16,384 nt of DNA from Pseudaquidulcibacter sp964443435 (GTDB lineage: Bacteria; Pseudomonadota; Alphaproteobacteria; Caulobacterales; Aquidulcibacteraceae). Where the stretch lies: assembly GCA_964443435.1 (NCBI GenBank), contig CAYUCW010000046.1, forward strand, positions 1-16,384, in the 5' to 3' direction. Below are positions 1 to 6,846 of the stretch, in pieces (the first letter of the stretch is position 1; each line of letters opens with the position of its first letter). The notes below the pieces were generated by a model that made no database searches, had not been told where the DNA came from, and was given only the letters and a program-made list of their open reading frames with translations. The translations under genes and the position numbers were made by a program.

Positions 1-942
1 CTATTTTATAAAATCCGCCACATAAGTACTAAAAACTACCGCAATTAAAAGGGTTGTGACAATGCCAATTCCTATTTTTTTATGCTCTCTGAATAGTTTT
101 GTATAATCGGTTTCACCATTATTAAGGGCGATTATTTGATTATTTAAAAAATACCAAACAAATAAATATCCGAAATAGAGTGCGACCAATGAATAATATT
201 TTCCAATAAGTAAAATGCTAAAGCTAAAGATTAAACAGGCTATTAAATAGAAATAAAACACGGCTTCGGGTGCATTTTTTCCAAGTTTTCTTGCGCTTGA
301 TTTCACGCCAATAAGCGCGTCATCCTCAATATCCGACATTGCATAGACGGTATCATAGCCAAGTGTCCAAAACATAGTTCCAAGCCAAAATAATATGGCA
401 TTAAAATCAATTGTTCCGGTTACGGATGCATAGCCAACCAAAACGCCCCAATTAAATACTATTCCAAGGAAAACTTGCGGCCACCAAGTTATGCGCTTCA
501 TAAATGGGTATAAAACAATAAGTGGAACTGCGCATAATGCTATTATTTGCGAAAGTGGGGGAAGGAAATATAAAACCCCAAGCCCAACTAATAATTGCAA
601 TCCAAGCCAAATATATGCCGCTTTTATGCTTACTTGTCCGCTTGGAATTGGGCGATTTCTTGTACGTTCTACTTTTTCGTCAAAATCCTTATCGACAATA
701 TCATTAATAGTGCAGCCGGCACCACGCATAACAATCGCACCAATTATCCATAGAATCACTAGTTTTAAATCTAAGACGCTAAAGCCAATATTAATACGCC
801 CAAGCAAATGCCCCATAAAGCAAGGTAATGCCAAAAGCCAAAAGCCAATCGGCCTATCGAATCGCGATAACCTTAGAAATGGCCTAAGTTTTAATGGCGC
901 ATAATCTATTATAGAGTGTTTAATAGCGTCAGGAGTTTGCAT
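1..942 (-). CDS. ubiA: 4-hydroxybenzoate polyprenyltransferase UbiA
   Basis: Inner-membrane enzyme of ubiquinone synthesis that attaches the polyprenyl chain to 4-hydroxybenzoate. The 313-residue protein has the length usual for the family and many hydrophobic segments. The first Asp-rich motif is seen at residues 80-88 (NDIVDKDFD, fitting NDxxDxxxD), followed by the RTxxRPIPSG stretch at 94-102. The second motif, YDTVYAMSDIEDD, is at 196-208. These motifs bind the Mg-diphosphate of the prenyl donor. The stop codon is the first three bases of the window, so the gene is complete. No Shine-Dalgarno is visible before the ATG at 942, and a weak promoter match would start transcription at about that ATG, so the mRNA may be leaderless. 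It is divergent from the nrt operon and not obviously linked to it. Confidence 0.95.
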   Translation of the reverse strand: MQTPDAIKHSIIDYAPLKLRPFLRLSRFDRPIGFWLLALPCFMGHLLGRINIGFSVLDLKLVILWIIGAIVMRGAGCTINDIVDKDFDEKVERTRNRPIPSGQVSIKAAYIWLGLQLLVGLGVLYFLPPLSQIIALCAVPLIVLYPFMKRITWWPQVFLGIVFNWGVLVGYASVTGTIDFNAILFWLGTMFWTLGYDTVYAMSDIEDDALIGVKSSARKLGKNAPEAVFYFYLIACLIFSFSILLIGKYYSLVALYFGYLFVWYFLNNQIIALNNGETDYTKLFREHKKIGIGIVTTLLIAVVFSTYVADFIK

Positions 943-948
943 AATTTA

Positions 949-976
949 TGGATAGTTTTGTTTGAAATAAAGTCAA
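949..976 (-). promoter_or_regulatory. Possible ubiA promoter
   Basis: On the minus strand, TTGACT (971-976) is followed after 16 bases by TATCCA (949-954). The -35 is good but the -10 matches the consensus at only three of six positions. Transcription would start near 942, giving a leaderless ubiA message, which agrees with the absent Shine-Dalgarno. This is inference from weak matches. Confidence 0.25.
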
Positions 977-997
977 TTAATTTATTTGAAATAAATT
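961..997. repeat. Short direct repeat and palindrome in the ubiA/nrtA intergenic region
   Basis: TTTGAAATAAA occurs twice, at 961-971 and 985-995. The second copy lies in a perfect palindrome AATTTATT-TGA-AATAAATT (979-997). It overlaps and lies upstream of the possible ubiA -35, so it could be an operator. The region is very AT-rich, and such matches arise easily there by chance. The rest of 998-1134 shows no convincing feature. Confidence 0.3.
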
Positions 998-1134
998 AAG
1001 CCTTGATTTTTAAACTTTTCATTGTGTTTTTTGGCGTTTTTAGATGTTAATGCGTAAAAAAGCTGCAGTTTGCTTCCAAATATTGCACTTGCGAGAAAAA
1101 GCGGTTTAATTTTGAATTTAATCGCAAGGCTAAA

Positions 1135-1163
1135 TTGACGATTTAAAATAATTCGTCATATTG
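1135..1163 (+). promoter_or_regulatory. Candidate promoter of the nrt operon
   Basis: TTGACG (1135-1140) is followed after 16 bases by CATATT (1157-1162). Transcription would begin near 1169, at the base of the first leader hairpin, which is what an attenuated leader needs. The -10 is poor, so an activator may be required. An imperfect palindrome GACGA...TCGTC (1137-1157) fills the space between the hexamers and might be an operator. No sigma-54 -24/-12 pair with correct spacing was found in 1020-1170. Confidence 0.35.
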
Positions 1164-1169
1164 GGGACA

Positions 1170-1229
1170 TAAGTCATAGGCGACTTAAAATCATCTTTAT
1201 TTGATAAATTATAGACAATGGCGTCATAA
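1170..1229 (+). promoter_or_regulatory. ANTAR-type tandem hairpin antitermination element
   Basis: Hairpin P1 has stem TAAGTC (1170-1175) pairing with GACTTA (1182-1187) around the hexaloop ATAGGC (1176-1181). Hairpin P2 has stem TTAT-A-GAC (1209-1216, with A1213 bulged) pairing with GTCATAA (1223-1229) around the hexaloop AATGGC (1217-1222). Both loops have A at position 1 and G at position 4, the known signature of RNAs bound by ANTAR-domain antiterminators such as NasR and NasT. P2 overlaps the 5' arm of the terminator at 1221-1257, so the two folds exclude each other. The predicted logic is that nitrate frees an ANTAR protein, which stabilises P1-P2 and lets transcription read into nrtA. 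The pairing and loops are seen in the sequence; binding by NasT is inferred, and no NasT gene is in this window. Confidence 0.75.
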
Positions 1230-1264
1230 ATACCATTTTAATGGTTATTTGTGGCGCTTTTTTT
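1221..1264 (+). terminator. Leader intrinsic terminator (attenuator) before nrtA
   Basis: A 16-bp stem with one bulge is formed by 1221-1236 and 1241-1257, loop TTTA (1237-1240), with two G-T wobble pairs and T1246 unpaired. Seven Ts follow (1258-1264). No plus-strand gene lies upstream within the window, since ubiA is divergent, so this terminator can only act on the nrt leader. It ends just before the GGGGA Shine-Dalgarno (1269-1273). Its 5' arm is shared with hairpin P2 of the antitermination element. Confidence 0.85.
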
Positions 1265-1280
1265 ATTTGGGGAACACTTA

Positions 1281-2555
1281 ATGTCTGAAGAAATTAAAAA
1301 TGGCAAACTTTCACGCCGCAAATTAATAAAAGCGGGCGGGGTTGCGGCTACAAGCGTTGCACTACAACAATTAAGCGCAAGTCCTGTGGCTGCGGCTGGT
1401 GCACCTGAAACTAAAACTGCAAAGCTTGGCTTCATCGCACTTACTGATGCGGCACCTGTGATTATTGCAAAAGAACTTGGCTTTTTTGCAAAACATGGCA
1501 TGCCTGATGTTGTCGTTGCAAAACAAGCAAGCTGGGGCGCTACTCGTGATAATTTAGTACTCGGAAGTGGTGCGGGCGGTATTGATGGCGCGCATATTCT
1601 TTCGCCAATGCCATATTTAATGTCTTTAGGTGTTAATTCGGCACCCGTTGCCATGAGCATTTTGGCGCGATTAAATACTAATGGTCAAGCAATCTCGGTT
1701 GAGAAAATCTATCTTGGTGCAAAAGCCGCTATGAATGCGGCGGCTTTAAAACCAATAATCGCTGAGAAGAAAGCAAAAGGCGATAAAATCAATATGGCTA
1801 TGACTTTCCCTGGTGGAACGCATGATTTATGGTTACGTTATTGGCTTGCTGCGGGCGGCATTGATCCAGATAAAGATGTTGATTTAATCACAATTCCACC
1901 GCCACAAATGGTTGCAAATATGAAAGCAAATACTATGGAAGCTTTCTGCGTAGGTGAGCCTTGGAATGGACAATTGGTTAATCAAGGTATTGGATATACT
2001 GCGGTTTCAACTGGTCAAATGTGGATGAACCACCCTGAAAAATGTTTTGGCATGCGCTCTGATTGGGTTGCAAAAAATCCAAATGCGGCAATTGCTTTGA
2101 CTGCGGCAATTATAGATGCGCAAAGATGGTGTGATAATCCTGCTAATACTGCGAAACTTGCCGAAATTATTGCTGGCCGTGATTATTTAAAATGTGAAGT
2201 TGGTGAAATTTTCAACAGACTTGCAGGTAATTTCACATTTGGAGATGGCCGCGTTATTAAAAATGCACCTTTCAAAATGAAATTCTTTGCTGGCAATGCT
2301 TCATTCCCGTACAAAAGCCATGATTTATGGTTCTTAACCGAAAATCAGCGTTGGGGTAAATTACCTAAATCATTGAATACAAGCGGAATTATTGCAAAAG
2401 TAAACCGTGCCGATATTTGGCGTGCTGCTGCTAAGAAGCTTGGTGTTGCGGCTCCGGCAAGTGATTCAAGAGGTGTTGAGCGCTTCTTTGATGGCAAAGT
2501 ATTTGATCCTTCAAAACCTGCTGCATATCTTGCAAGCCTTGGTATCAAAAGATAG
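1281..2555 (+). CDS. nrtA: Nitrate ABC transporter substrate-binding protein NrtA
   Basis: Periplasmic protein that captures nitrate (possibly nitrite or cyanate) and delivers it to the NrtB permease. The start is set at the ATG at 1281, preceded by GGGGA at 1269-1273. An upstream GTG at 1251 is in frame but lies in the leader terminator and is rejected. The 424-residue protein starts with a Tat-type signal: SRRKLIK at 11-17, a hydrophobic stretch and an Ala-rich cleavage region near 36-40. Diagnostic NrtA/NasF stretches are GAGGIDGAHILSPMPYLM at 97-114, PGGTHDLWLRYW at 177-188, AFCVGEPWN at 221-229 and MNHPEKCFGMRSDW at 249-262. These fit NrtA/CmpA better than taurine or aliphatic sulfonate binding proteins. 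It is the first gene of nrtABD, ten bases before nrtB. Expression is probably controlled by the leader antiterminator. Bicarbonate (CmpA-like) specificity is the main alternative and is less likely in a heterotroph. Confidence 0.93.
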   Translation: MSEEIKNGKLSRRKLIKAGGVAATSVALQQLSASPVAAAGAPETKTAKLGFIALTDAAPVIIAKELGFFAKHGMPDVVVAKQASWGATRDNLVLGSGAGGIDGAHILSPMPYLMSLGVNSAPVAMSILARLNTNGQAISVEKIYLGAKAAMNAAALKPIIAEKKAKGDKINMAMTFPGGTHDLWLRYWLAAGGIDPDKDVDLITIPPPQMVANMKANTMEAFCVGEPWNGQLVNQGIGYTAVSTGQMWMNHPEKCFGMRSDWVAKNPNAAIALTAAIIDAQRWCDNPANTAKLAEIIAGRDYLKCEVGEIFNRLAGNFTFGDGRVIKNAPFKMKFFAGNASFPYKSHDLWFLTENQRWGKLPKSLNTSGIIAKVNRADIWRAAAKKLGVAAPASDSRGVERFFDGKVFDPSKPAAYLASLGIKR

Positions 2556-2564
2556 GAGTGGATA

Positions 2565-3521
2565 GTGTCTAATCCCAATCTCAAAATTACTGAACCTGTG
2601 AAAACGGAAAAAGTCTCTGATATTAATAAAGAAAAGGTTGCTGAAATAGTGAAATATCCTAAAGATGCGATTGTAAGGCCGCAATTACCTCAAGTTAAAC
2701 CAACTAATAAATTCTTAGAAGGTTTAAGCAATTTTGCCGCCACTACCATACCTACTTTCTCTTTATTAATTGGCTTTCTTTTAGTATGGCAACTTTTATG
2801 CGGCGCGGAAACCTCAAATTTTCCAAGCCCATTAAAAGTCTGGCAAGATAGCAAAGAGATTATTTTAAACCCATTTAAAGGCGTTGAAATTGGCCCTGAA
2901 GGTCTTAAAATTCAAGAACAAGGTGATGTTGGGGTTGGGGCGCATATTATAACCTCTCTTGCAAGGGTGTTAAAAGGATATTCGCTTTCGGTTGTTTTTG
3001 GTGTTGCACTTGGTGTTCTGATTGGTCAAAGCAAAACGGCGTTTCGTGCGCTTGACCCATTCTTCCAAGTCTTAAGAACTGTGCCACCTTTGGCATGGCT
3101 TCCGATAAGCTTGGCAATTTTCCAAGCGGCAGGGCCATCAACAATATTCTTGATTTTCATTACTGCGATTTGGCCAATTATTCTTAATACTGCGGCTGGG
3201 GTAATGAATATTCCATCTACTTATGTGAATGTTGGAAAAGTTTTGCAACTTAATCCGATTGAATATTTTACGAAAATTATGCTTCCGGCAACTGTGCCAC
3301 ATATGTTTACCGGTCTAAGAATTGGTGTTGGTATGTCTTGGCTTGCAATTGTTGCCGCAGAAATGGTGCAAGGCGGCACAGGTATCGGCTTCTTTATCTG
3401 GGATTCTTATAATAGCTCTCTGCTTACTGATACTATTGTAGCCTTAGTTTGGATTGGTCTTATCGGCTTCGCCTTAGATAGAATCGTTGGTTTTATCGGT
3501 ACTTTAATCGCAAGAGCATAA
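2565..3521 (+). CDS. nrtB: Nitrate ABC transporter permease NrtB
   Basis: Inner-membrane permease of the nitrate importer, 318 residues. It starts with GTG at 2565, and AGGAG at 2554-2558 sits six bases upstream, overlapping the nrtA stop. The first 50 residues are polar and cytoplasmic. The first membrane segment is about 58-79 and a cluster of hydrophobic segments runs from about 130 to 312, as in BPD_transp_1 permeases. The EAA-type coupling loop that contacts the ATPase is around 219-252 (VGKVLQLNPIEYFTKIMLPA, 223-242, then G at 250). The stretch RTVPPLAWLPISLAIF (171-186) is typical of the NrtB/TauC/SsuC group. The assignment to nitrate rests on its neighbour nrtA. It is followed by nrtD after 17 bases. 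Confidence 0.92.
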   Translation: MSNPNLKITEPVKTEKVSDINKEKVAEIVKYPKDAIVRPQLPQVKPTNKFLEGLSNFAATTIPTFSLLIGFLLVWQLLCGAETSNFPSPLKVWQDSKEIILNPFKGVEIGPEGLKIQEQGDVGVGAHIITSLARVLKGYSLSVVFGVALGVLIGQSKTAFRALDPFFQVLRTVPPLAWLPISLAIFQAAGPSTIFLIFITAIWPIILNTAAGVMNIPSTYVNVGKVLQLNPIEYFTKIMLPATVPHMFTGLRIGVGMSWLAIVAAEMVQGGTGIGFFIWDSYNSSLLTDTIVALVWIGLIGFALDRIVGFIGTLIARA

Positions 3522-3538
3522 TATAGGGGCATAGAATT

Positions 3539-4378
3539 ATGGAAAAAATACAAAGTAAAAGAAGCTTCCTAGCCCTTGAGGGTATAAGCGTAGAATTCCC
3601 TACAAAAAATGGAAAATTCCTTGCGGTTGATAATGTGAATTTATCAATGAAAAAAGGTGAATTCGTTTCAATTATTGGTCACTCTGGCTGTGGTAAATCA
3701 ACCCTTCTTAATGTGGTTGCTGGCCTTGTGAAACCTTCAAAAGGCGTTGTCTTTTTGAATGATAAAGTGGTTGATGAGCCAGGTGTTGATAGGGCGGTTG
3801 TTTTCCAAGATCACTCTTTGCTTCCTTGGCTTACGGTTGAAGAAAATGTGAAAATGGCGGTGGAAAAAACTGCTAAAGGCAAATCAAAGAATGAAATTAA
3901 AGAATGGGTATTGCACAATCTTGAACTCGTTCAAATGAGCCATGCCGCGCAAAAGCGTCCAAGTGAATTATCTGGCGGTATGAAACAACGTGTTGGTATT
4001 TCACGCGCGATTGCTATGAATCCTGATGTATTGCTTATGGATGAGCCGTTCGGCGCACTTGACGCTTTAACAAGGGCAAGTCTGCAAGACGTGGTTATGG
4101 AAATTCAATCAAGACTTAATAATACAGTTATGATGATTACCCATGATGTCGATGAAGCGGTTCTTTTGGCCGATAGAGTTATTATGATGACAAATGGGCC
4201 GGCCGCACGAATTGGTGAGGATTTATTTGTTGATATTCCTAAGCCGCGTAATAGGCTTGAAGTTGTTGAAACTAAGAAATATTCTGATGCAAGAATTGCG
4301 ATTTTGCACTTCTTACATGAAAGATATAAAAATCCTACGGATGAAAAATCTAAAGCAAAAATTGAAGAAGTTGCATAG
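3539..4378 (+). CDS. nrtD: Nitrate ABC transporter ATP-binding protein (NrtD/NasD type)
   Basis: Cytoplasmic ATPase that powers the NrtB channel, 279 residues. Seen in order: Walker A GHSGCGKST at 47-55, Q-loop Q90, signature LSGGMKQ at 144-150, Walker B VLLMDEP at 164-170 with catalytic E169, D-loop after it, and switch His202. It lacks the C-terminal substrate-binding-like domain of cyanobacterial NrtC, so it is the short NrtD/NasD form and would act as a homodimer. AGGGG at 3525-3529 precedes the ATG. It is the last gene of the operon, followed by the strong palindromic terminator at 4419-4444. No nitrate or nitrite reductase gene is present in the window. Confidence 0.92.
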   Translation: MEKIQSKRSFLALEGISVEFPTKNGKFLAVDNVNLSMKKGEFVSIIGHSGCGKSTLLNVVAGLVKPSKGVVFLNDKVVDEPGVDRAVVFQDHSLLPWLTVEENVKMAVEKTAKGKSKNEIKEWVLHNLELVQMSHAAQKRPSELSGGMKQRVGISRAIAMNPDVLLMDEPFGALDALTRASLQDVVMEIQSRLNNTVMMITHDVDEAVLLADRVIMMTNGPAARIGEDLFVDIPKPRNRLEVVETKKYSDARIAILHFLHERYKNPTDEKSKAKIEEVA

Positions 4379-4418
4379 TTTCTTTGATTATAATTCTCAA
4401 GTTAGTTTAGATAAAGAA

Positions 4419-4444
4419 AAAGCCCCAAATTAATTTGGGGCTTT
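4419..4444. terminator. Bidirectional terminator between nrtD and the cold-shock gene
   Basis: Perfect 26-bp palindrome with 13-base arms 4419-4431 and 4432-4444, containing CCCC/GGGG. It is flanked by AAAGAAAAA on the left and TTTATTTTT on the right, so it provides a U-tract in both directions. The flanking genes are convergent, so one element should end both transcripts. Confidence 0.92.
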
Positions 4445-4468
4445 ATTTTTATGCTTTTTTCAAAACAT

Positions 4469-5320
4469 TTATTCGAAATTATCACCTTGATCATCAGGCG
4501 CTTTTTCAGCTTCTGTAGACTCTTCAGTAATCAAAGTAAGATTAATTGCTTTTGGACCTTTACCCATTTTATCAGGCAAAATCTGGAAACTAATTTTTTG
4601 ATTTGGCACAAGTTCAGTAAGGCCCGCGCGTTGAATAGCAGAAATATGTACGAATACATCTTCTGTACCATTGCTAGGAGATACGAAACCAAATCCACGC
4701 TCACCATTGAAGAATTTTACAATACCTTCAACTGTTGGCAAATCAGGATTAGGCGTAAATCCGCCTTGTCTGTCACCAAAATCACGACGAGGTGGTCTAT
4801 CGCCATAATTGCCGCGCGGTCTATCACCGCCGCCGCCAAAATTACCACGAGGTCTATCGCCATAATCTTGTCTTGGTGGTCTATCGCCATAAGCCGGACG
4901 AGGTCTGTCACCAAAATCTTGTCTTGGTGGTCTGTCGCCGAAATTACCGCGAGGTCTGTCGCCAAAATCTTGTCTTGGTGGTCTATCGCCGAAATTACCG
5001 CGAGGTCTATCACCAAAATCCTGTCTTGGTGGTCTGTCGCCGAAGTTACCGCGAGGTCTATCGCCGAAATCTTGTCTTGGAGGTCTGTCGCCGAAATTGC
5101 CACGAGGCTTATCGCCGAAATCTTGTCTTGGTGGTCTATCACCAAAATTACCGCGAGGCTTATCACCAAAGCCACCGCCGAAACTTCTTGCTGGTCTTTC
5201 TTCAAAGGCAGGAGGTGCCATTAAAGGATCAAAAGCATCTTCTTTACCACGAACTCTATTGTTTTTTTTCTTCTTATCAGTGTCACGAAAATCGTCATCT
5301 TCATCGTCGTCGAAACGCAT
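4469..5320 (-). CDS. Cold-shock domain protein with an N-terminal RG/GDRP repeat array
   Basis: 283-residue protein. The N-terminus is acidic then basic (DDDEDDD at 4-10, KKKK at 16-19). Residues 52-181 are tandem copies of a 17-residue unit, GDRPRGNFGDRPPRQDF: five near-identical copies, one diverged, one shortened to 11 residues, and one more. The C-terminal cold-shock domain (about 195-263) has RNP1 KFFNGERGFGFV at 202-213 and RNP2 VFVHI at 222-226, so single-stranded RNA/DNA binding is expected. An acidic tail ends it. Normal CspA proteins are about 70 residues, so three quarters of this protein is extra and predicted disordered. RG-rich tracts often bind RNA or drive condensation; that role here is inferred. 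The start is the ATG at 5320 with AGGG at 5328-5331. It is convergent with nrtD and shares its terminator. Long open frames on the opposite strand over the repeats are shadows. Confidence 0.9.
   Translation of the reverse strand: MRFDDDEDDDFRDTDKKKKNNRVRGKEDAFDPLMAPPAFEERPARSFGGGFGDKPRGNFGDRPPRQDFGDKPRGNFGDRPPRQDFGDRPRGNFGDRPPRQDFGDRPRGNFGDRPPRQDFGDRPRGNFGDRPPRQDFGDRPRPAYGDRPPRQDYGDRPRGNFGGGGDRPRGNYGDRPPRRDFGDRQGGFTPNPDLPTVEGIVKFFNGERGFGFVSPSNGTEDVFVHISAIQRAGLTELVPNQKISFQILPDKMGKGPKAINLTLITEESTEAEKAPDDQGDNFE
4778..5167. repeat. 51-bp coding tandem repeat array
   Basis: DNA of the cold-shock gene repeats every 51 bases, encoding the 17-residue unit at residues 52-181. There are eight units, one with an 18-base deletion. 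Units differ mainly at third codon positions and at a Lys/Arg swap, so they have diverged somewhat under protein-level selection. The copy number could vary by slippage or recombination and could be miscounted by short-read assembly. Confidence 0.9.
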
Positions 5321-5333
5321 TAATTTACCCTAA

Positions 5334-5377
5334 ACCACAGATACGTGGTGTTTTTACTATGTAAGTCAGAAACTTAC
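5334..5377 (-). promoter_or_regulatory. 5' untranslated hairpins of the cold-shock gene
   Basis: Two inverted repeats lie in the leader. ACCAC (5334-5338) pairs with GTGGT (5345-5349), just upstream of the AGGG Shine-Dalgarno (5328-5331). GTAAGT (5361-5366) pairs with ACTTAC (5372-5377). cspA-type mRNAs often have long structured leaders that act as temperature switches. The hairpins are seen; any thermosensor role is inference. Confidence 0.4.
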
Positions 5378-5454
5378 CTTACTATTATTGCAAAATTGCA
5401 TACCCACGAACACGAAATTAGTTTTAAAACGATTACGAAGACGCAGTTAACCTT

Positions 5455-5483
5455 ATTATGACTTGCAAACGCATAAATTGCAA
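5455..5483 (-). promoter_or_regulatory. Candidate promoter of the cold-shock gene
   Basis: On the minus strand TTGCAA (5478-5483) is followed after exactly 17 bases by CATAAT (5455-5460). Transcription would start near 5448 and give a leader of about 128 bases, in keeping with the long leaders of cspA-like genes. Confidence 0.5.
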
Positions 5484-5488
5484 CAATA

Positions 5489-6352
5489 TCATGCTTTATT
5501 CATGGAAATAATTTCGAATTTTGCATTATCGGCTTGTTTCAAAGTTTCATGCAATAGGTTTTTGGCAGTTTTTATCGAGTTTTCAAGCGTATAAGGCGGA
5601 TTTATAATAATCATTCCCGATGCAAATAGCCCTTTAGAATCATTAATATTGCCTATTGATTGCTCTATGATAAGGGTGTTTTCACCTAATTTACGTATTT
5701 GCTGTTTGAAATCTTTAACCTCTGTTGCATTTTTTGCGGCATACCAAACCAGAAATGTGCCAGTTTTAAAGCGCTCTAGCCCTGATTTTAAGCCTTCAAT
5801 AATTCTTGCAAACTCATTTGGTTTTTCAAAGGGCGGGTCAATTATAATAATACCGCGTCTTTCTTTGGGCGGAAGTTTGGCTTTTATAAAGTTCCAAGCA
5901 TCGGTTTTACTTATGGCAATTGCGCGGCATTCAATTGTGGCTTTAAGTTCATGAATATTCTTATCAAGAATTATAAAGTCTTCATCATGTAGTTCATTAA
6001 GTAAAAGCCTATCATGATGTCTAAGGTTCGCCGCCGCAAGGAAAGGGGATCCGGCATAATATCTTTGATTATTGCCATTGGCATTTGCAAGATATTTTAA
6101 ATAAGTTTCGATAATTTTGGGAAGTGTTTTATGCTTATCTGCATATTCCCAAATTTTTATAATACCATCTAAATATTCAGGGCTGCGCGAAGCGGTTTCA
6201 TGGTGAAAGTCATAAATTCCAGTACCCGCAAAAGCATCATAAACCGTAAAAGGGCTGTCCTTTTGTTTGAAATATTCAATACATTCGCAAATAATAAGGT
6301 GTTTTAAAACATCGGCAAAATTACCAGCGTGAAAACTATGACGGTAATTCAT
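5489..6352 (-). CDS. rlmJ: 23S rRNA (adenine2030-N6)-methyltransferase RlmJ
   Basis: SAM-dependent enzyme that methylates A2030 of 23S rRNA (formerly YhiR). It is 287 residues against about 280 in E. coli. The family N-terminus NYRHSFHAGNFADVLKH is at 2-18, the SAM-binding stretch DAFAGTGIYD at 39-48 and the catalytic DPPF at 172-175, which matches the DPPY/F motif of N6-adenine methyltransferases. Its ATG overlaps the stop of the upstream gene by one base (TAATG), so the two are probably translationally coupled in one operon. It ends 8 bases from the candidate cold-shock promoter. Confidence 0.93.
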   Translation of the reverse strand: MNYRHSFHAGNFADVLKHLIICECIEYFKQKDSPFTVYDAFAGTGIYDFHHETASRSPEYLDGIIKIWEYADKHKTLPKIIETYLKYLANANGNNQRYYAGSPFLAAANLRHHDRLLLNELHDEDFIILDKNIHELKATIECRAIAISKTDAWNFIKAKLPPKERRGIIIIDPPFEKPNEFARIIEGLKSGLERFKTGTFLVWYAAKNATEVKDFKQQIRKLGENTLIIEQSIGNINDSKGLFASGMIIINPPYTLENSIKTAKNLLHETLKQADNAKFEIISMNKA

Positions 6353-6801
6353 TATTCTTCTTTTGCTCTATAGGTGAAAATGCCGCCAATTATAGCTAAT
6401 ACCCCGATTAAAACCCCAATAATATTGTCCATAAATGCTACGTGAAATATAGCTTTATGCGGCTTGCCAAGCTTCCAAACCACTTCGCGAGTTTTTGCAA
6501 ATTTCTCTTTTTCACTTGGTTTATCGTCAATTATTGCAAAGCTATTATTAAATCTGTCTTTGAATTGATAAATGCCAGAATAAGCAATGGTTTTTCTATC
6601 GGGTATGATTTTTGTTTTGACTAAGGTCGCCATCGCGCTATCGCCAGTAATTTTAATATAATTAGTGCTAATATTATTAAAAGAACAGCCAAGAAATATT
6701 GCAATTCCAAGTATTATTAATGCCTGTCCTTGTTCTTTCTTAGAGGACGGCATAATAAATCTATTGGATAATGGTACGCGTAATTTTAACTGATAAACCA
6801 T
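6352..6801 (-). CDS. Small two-pass membrane protein, DUF3592-like layout
   Basis: 149-residue protein with hydrophobic segments at about 27-42 and 125-143 and a soluble region between them. That middle region (A58-T-L-V, then Y78-Q-F-K-D, ending before the second segment) resembles the DUF3592 layout of a membrane anchor, a beta-rich extracytoplasmic domain and a second anchor. This is a pattern judgement and not a firm family call. Two starts are possible: the ATG at 6801 or the ATG at 6753 (Met17). Neither has a clear Shine-Dalgarno. The second would leave more room (93 bases) for the divergent promoters. It overlaps rlmJ by one base. Function unknown. Confidence 0.65.
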   Translation of the reverse strand: MVYQLKLRVPLSNRFIMPSSKKEQGQALIILGIAIFLGCSFNNISTNYIKITGDSAMATLVKTKIIPDRKTIAYSGIYQFKDRFNNSFAIIDDKPSEKEKFAKTREVVWKLGKPHKAIFHVAFMDNIIGVLIGVLAIIGGIFTYRAKEE

Positions 6802-6846
6802 GATTTTTTTATTGCTTTATTGATAATAGATTTGCTTTAATACTAT

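Noticed and set aside
1020..1170. Sigma-54 promoter for the nrt operon
   Set aside because: Klebsiella nasF uses sigma-54, so it was looked for, but no GG-N10-GC pair with acceptable flanks was found here.
1281..4378. Taurine or alkanesulfonate transporter (TauABC/SsuABC)
   Set aside because: The permease and ATPase alone would allow it, but the binding protein has NrtA-specific stretches such as GAGGIDGAHILSPMPYLM and the leader has a nitrate-type antiterminator.
4778..5167. Regular repeats that might suggest a CRISPR array
   Set aside because: The units are contiguous 51-bp coding repeats with no unique spacers and continue in frame into a cold-shock domain.
4451..5364. Long open frames on the plus strand and in another minus-strand frame across the cold-shock gene
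   Set aside because: They exist because the 51-bp repeat lacks stops in several frames. The translations are repetitive and resemble no protein, while the chosen frame encodes a perfect cold-shock domain.
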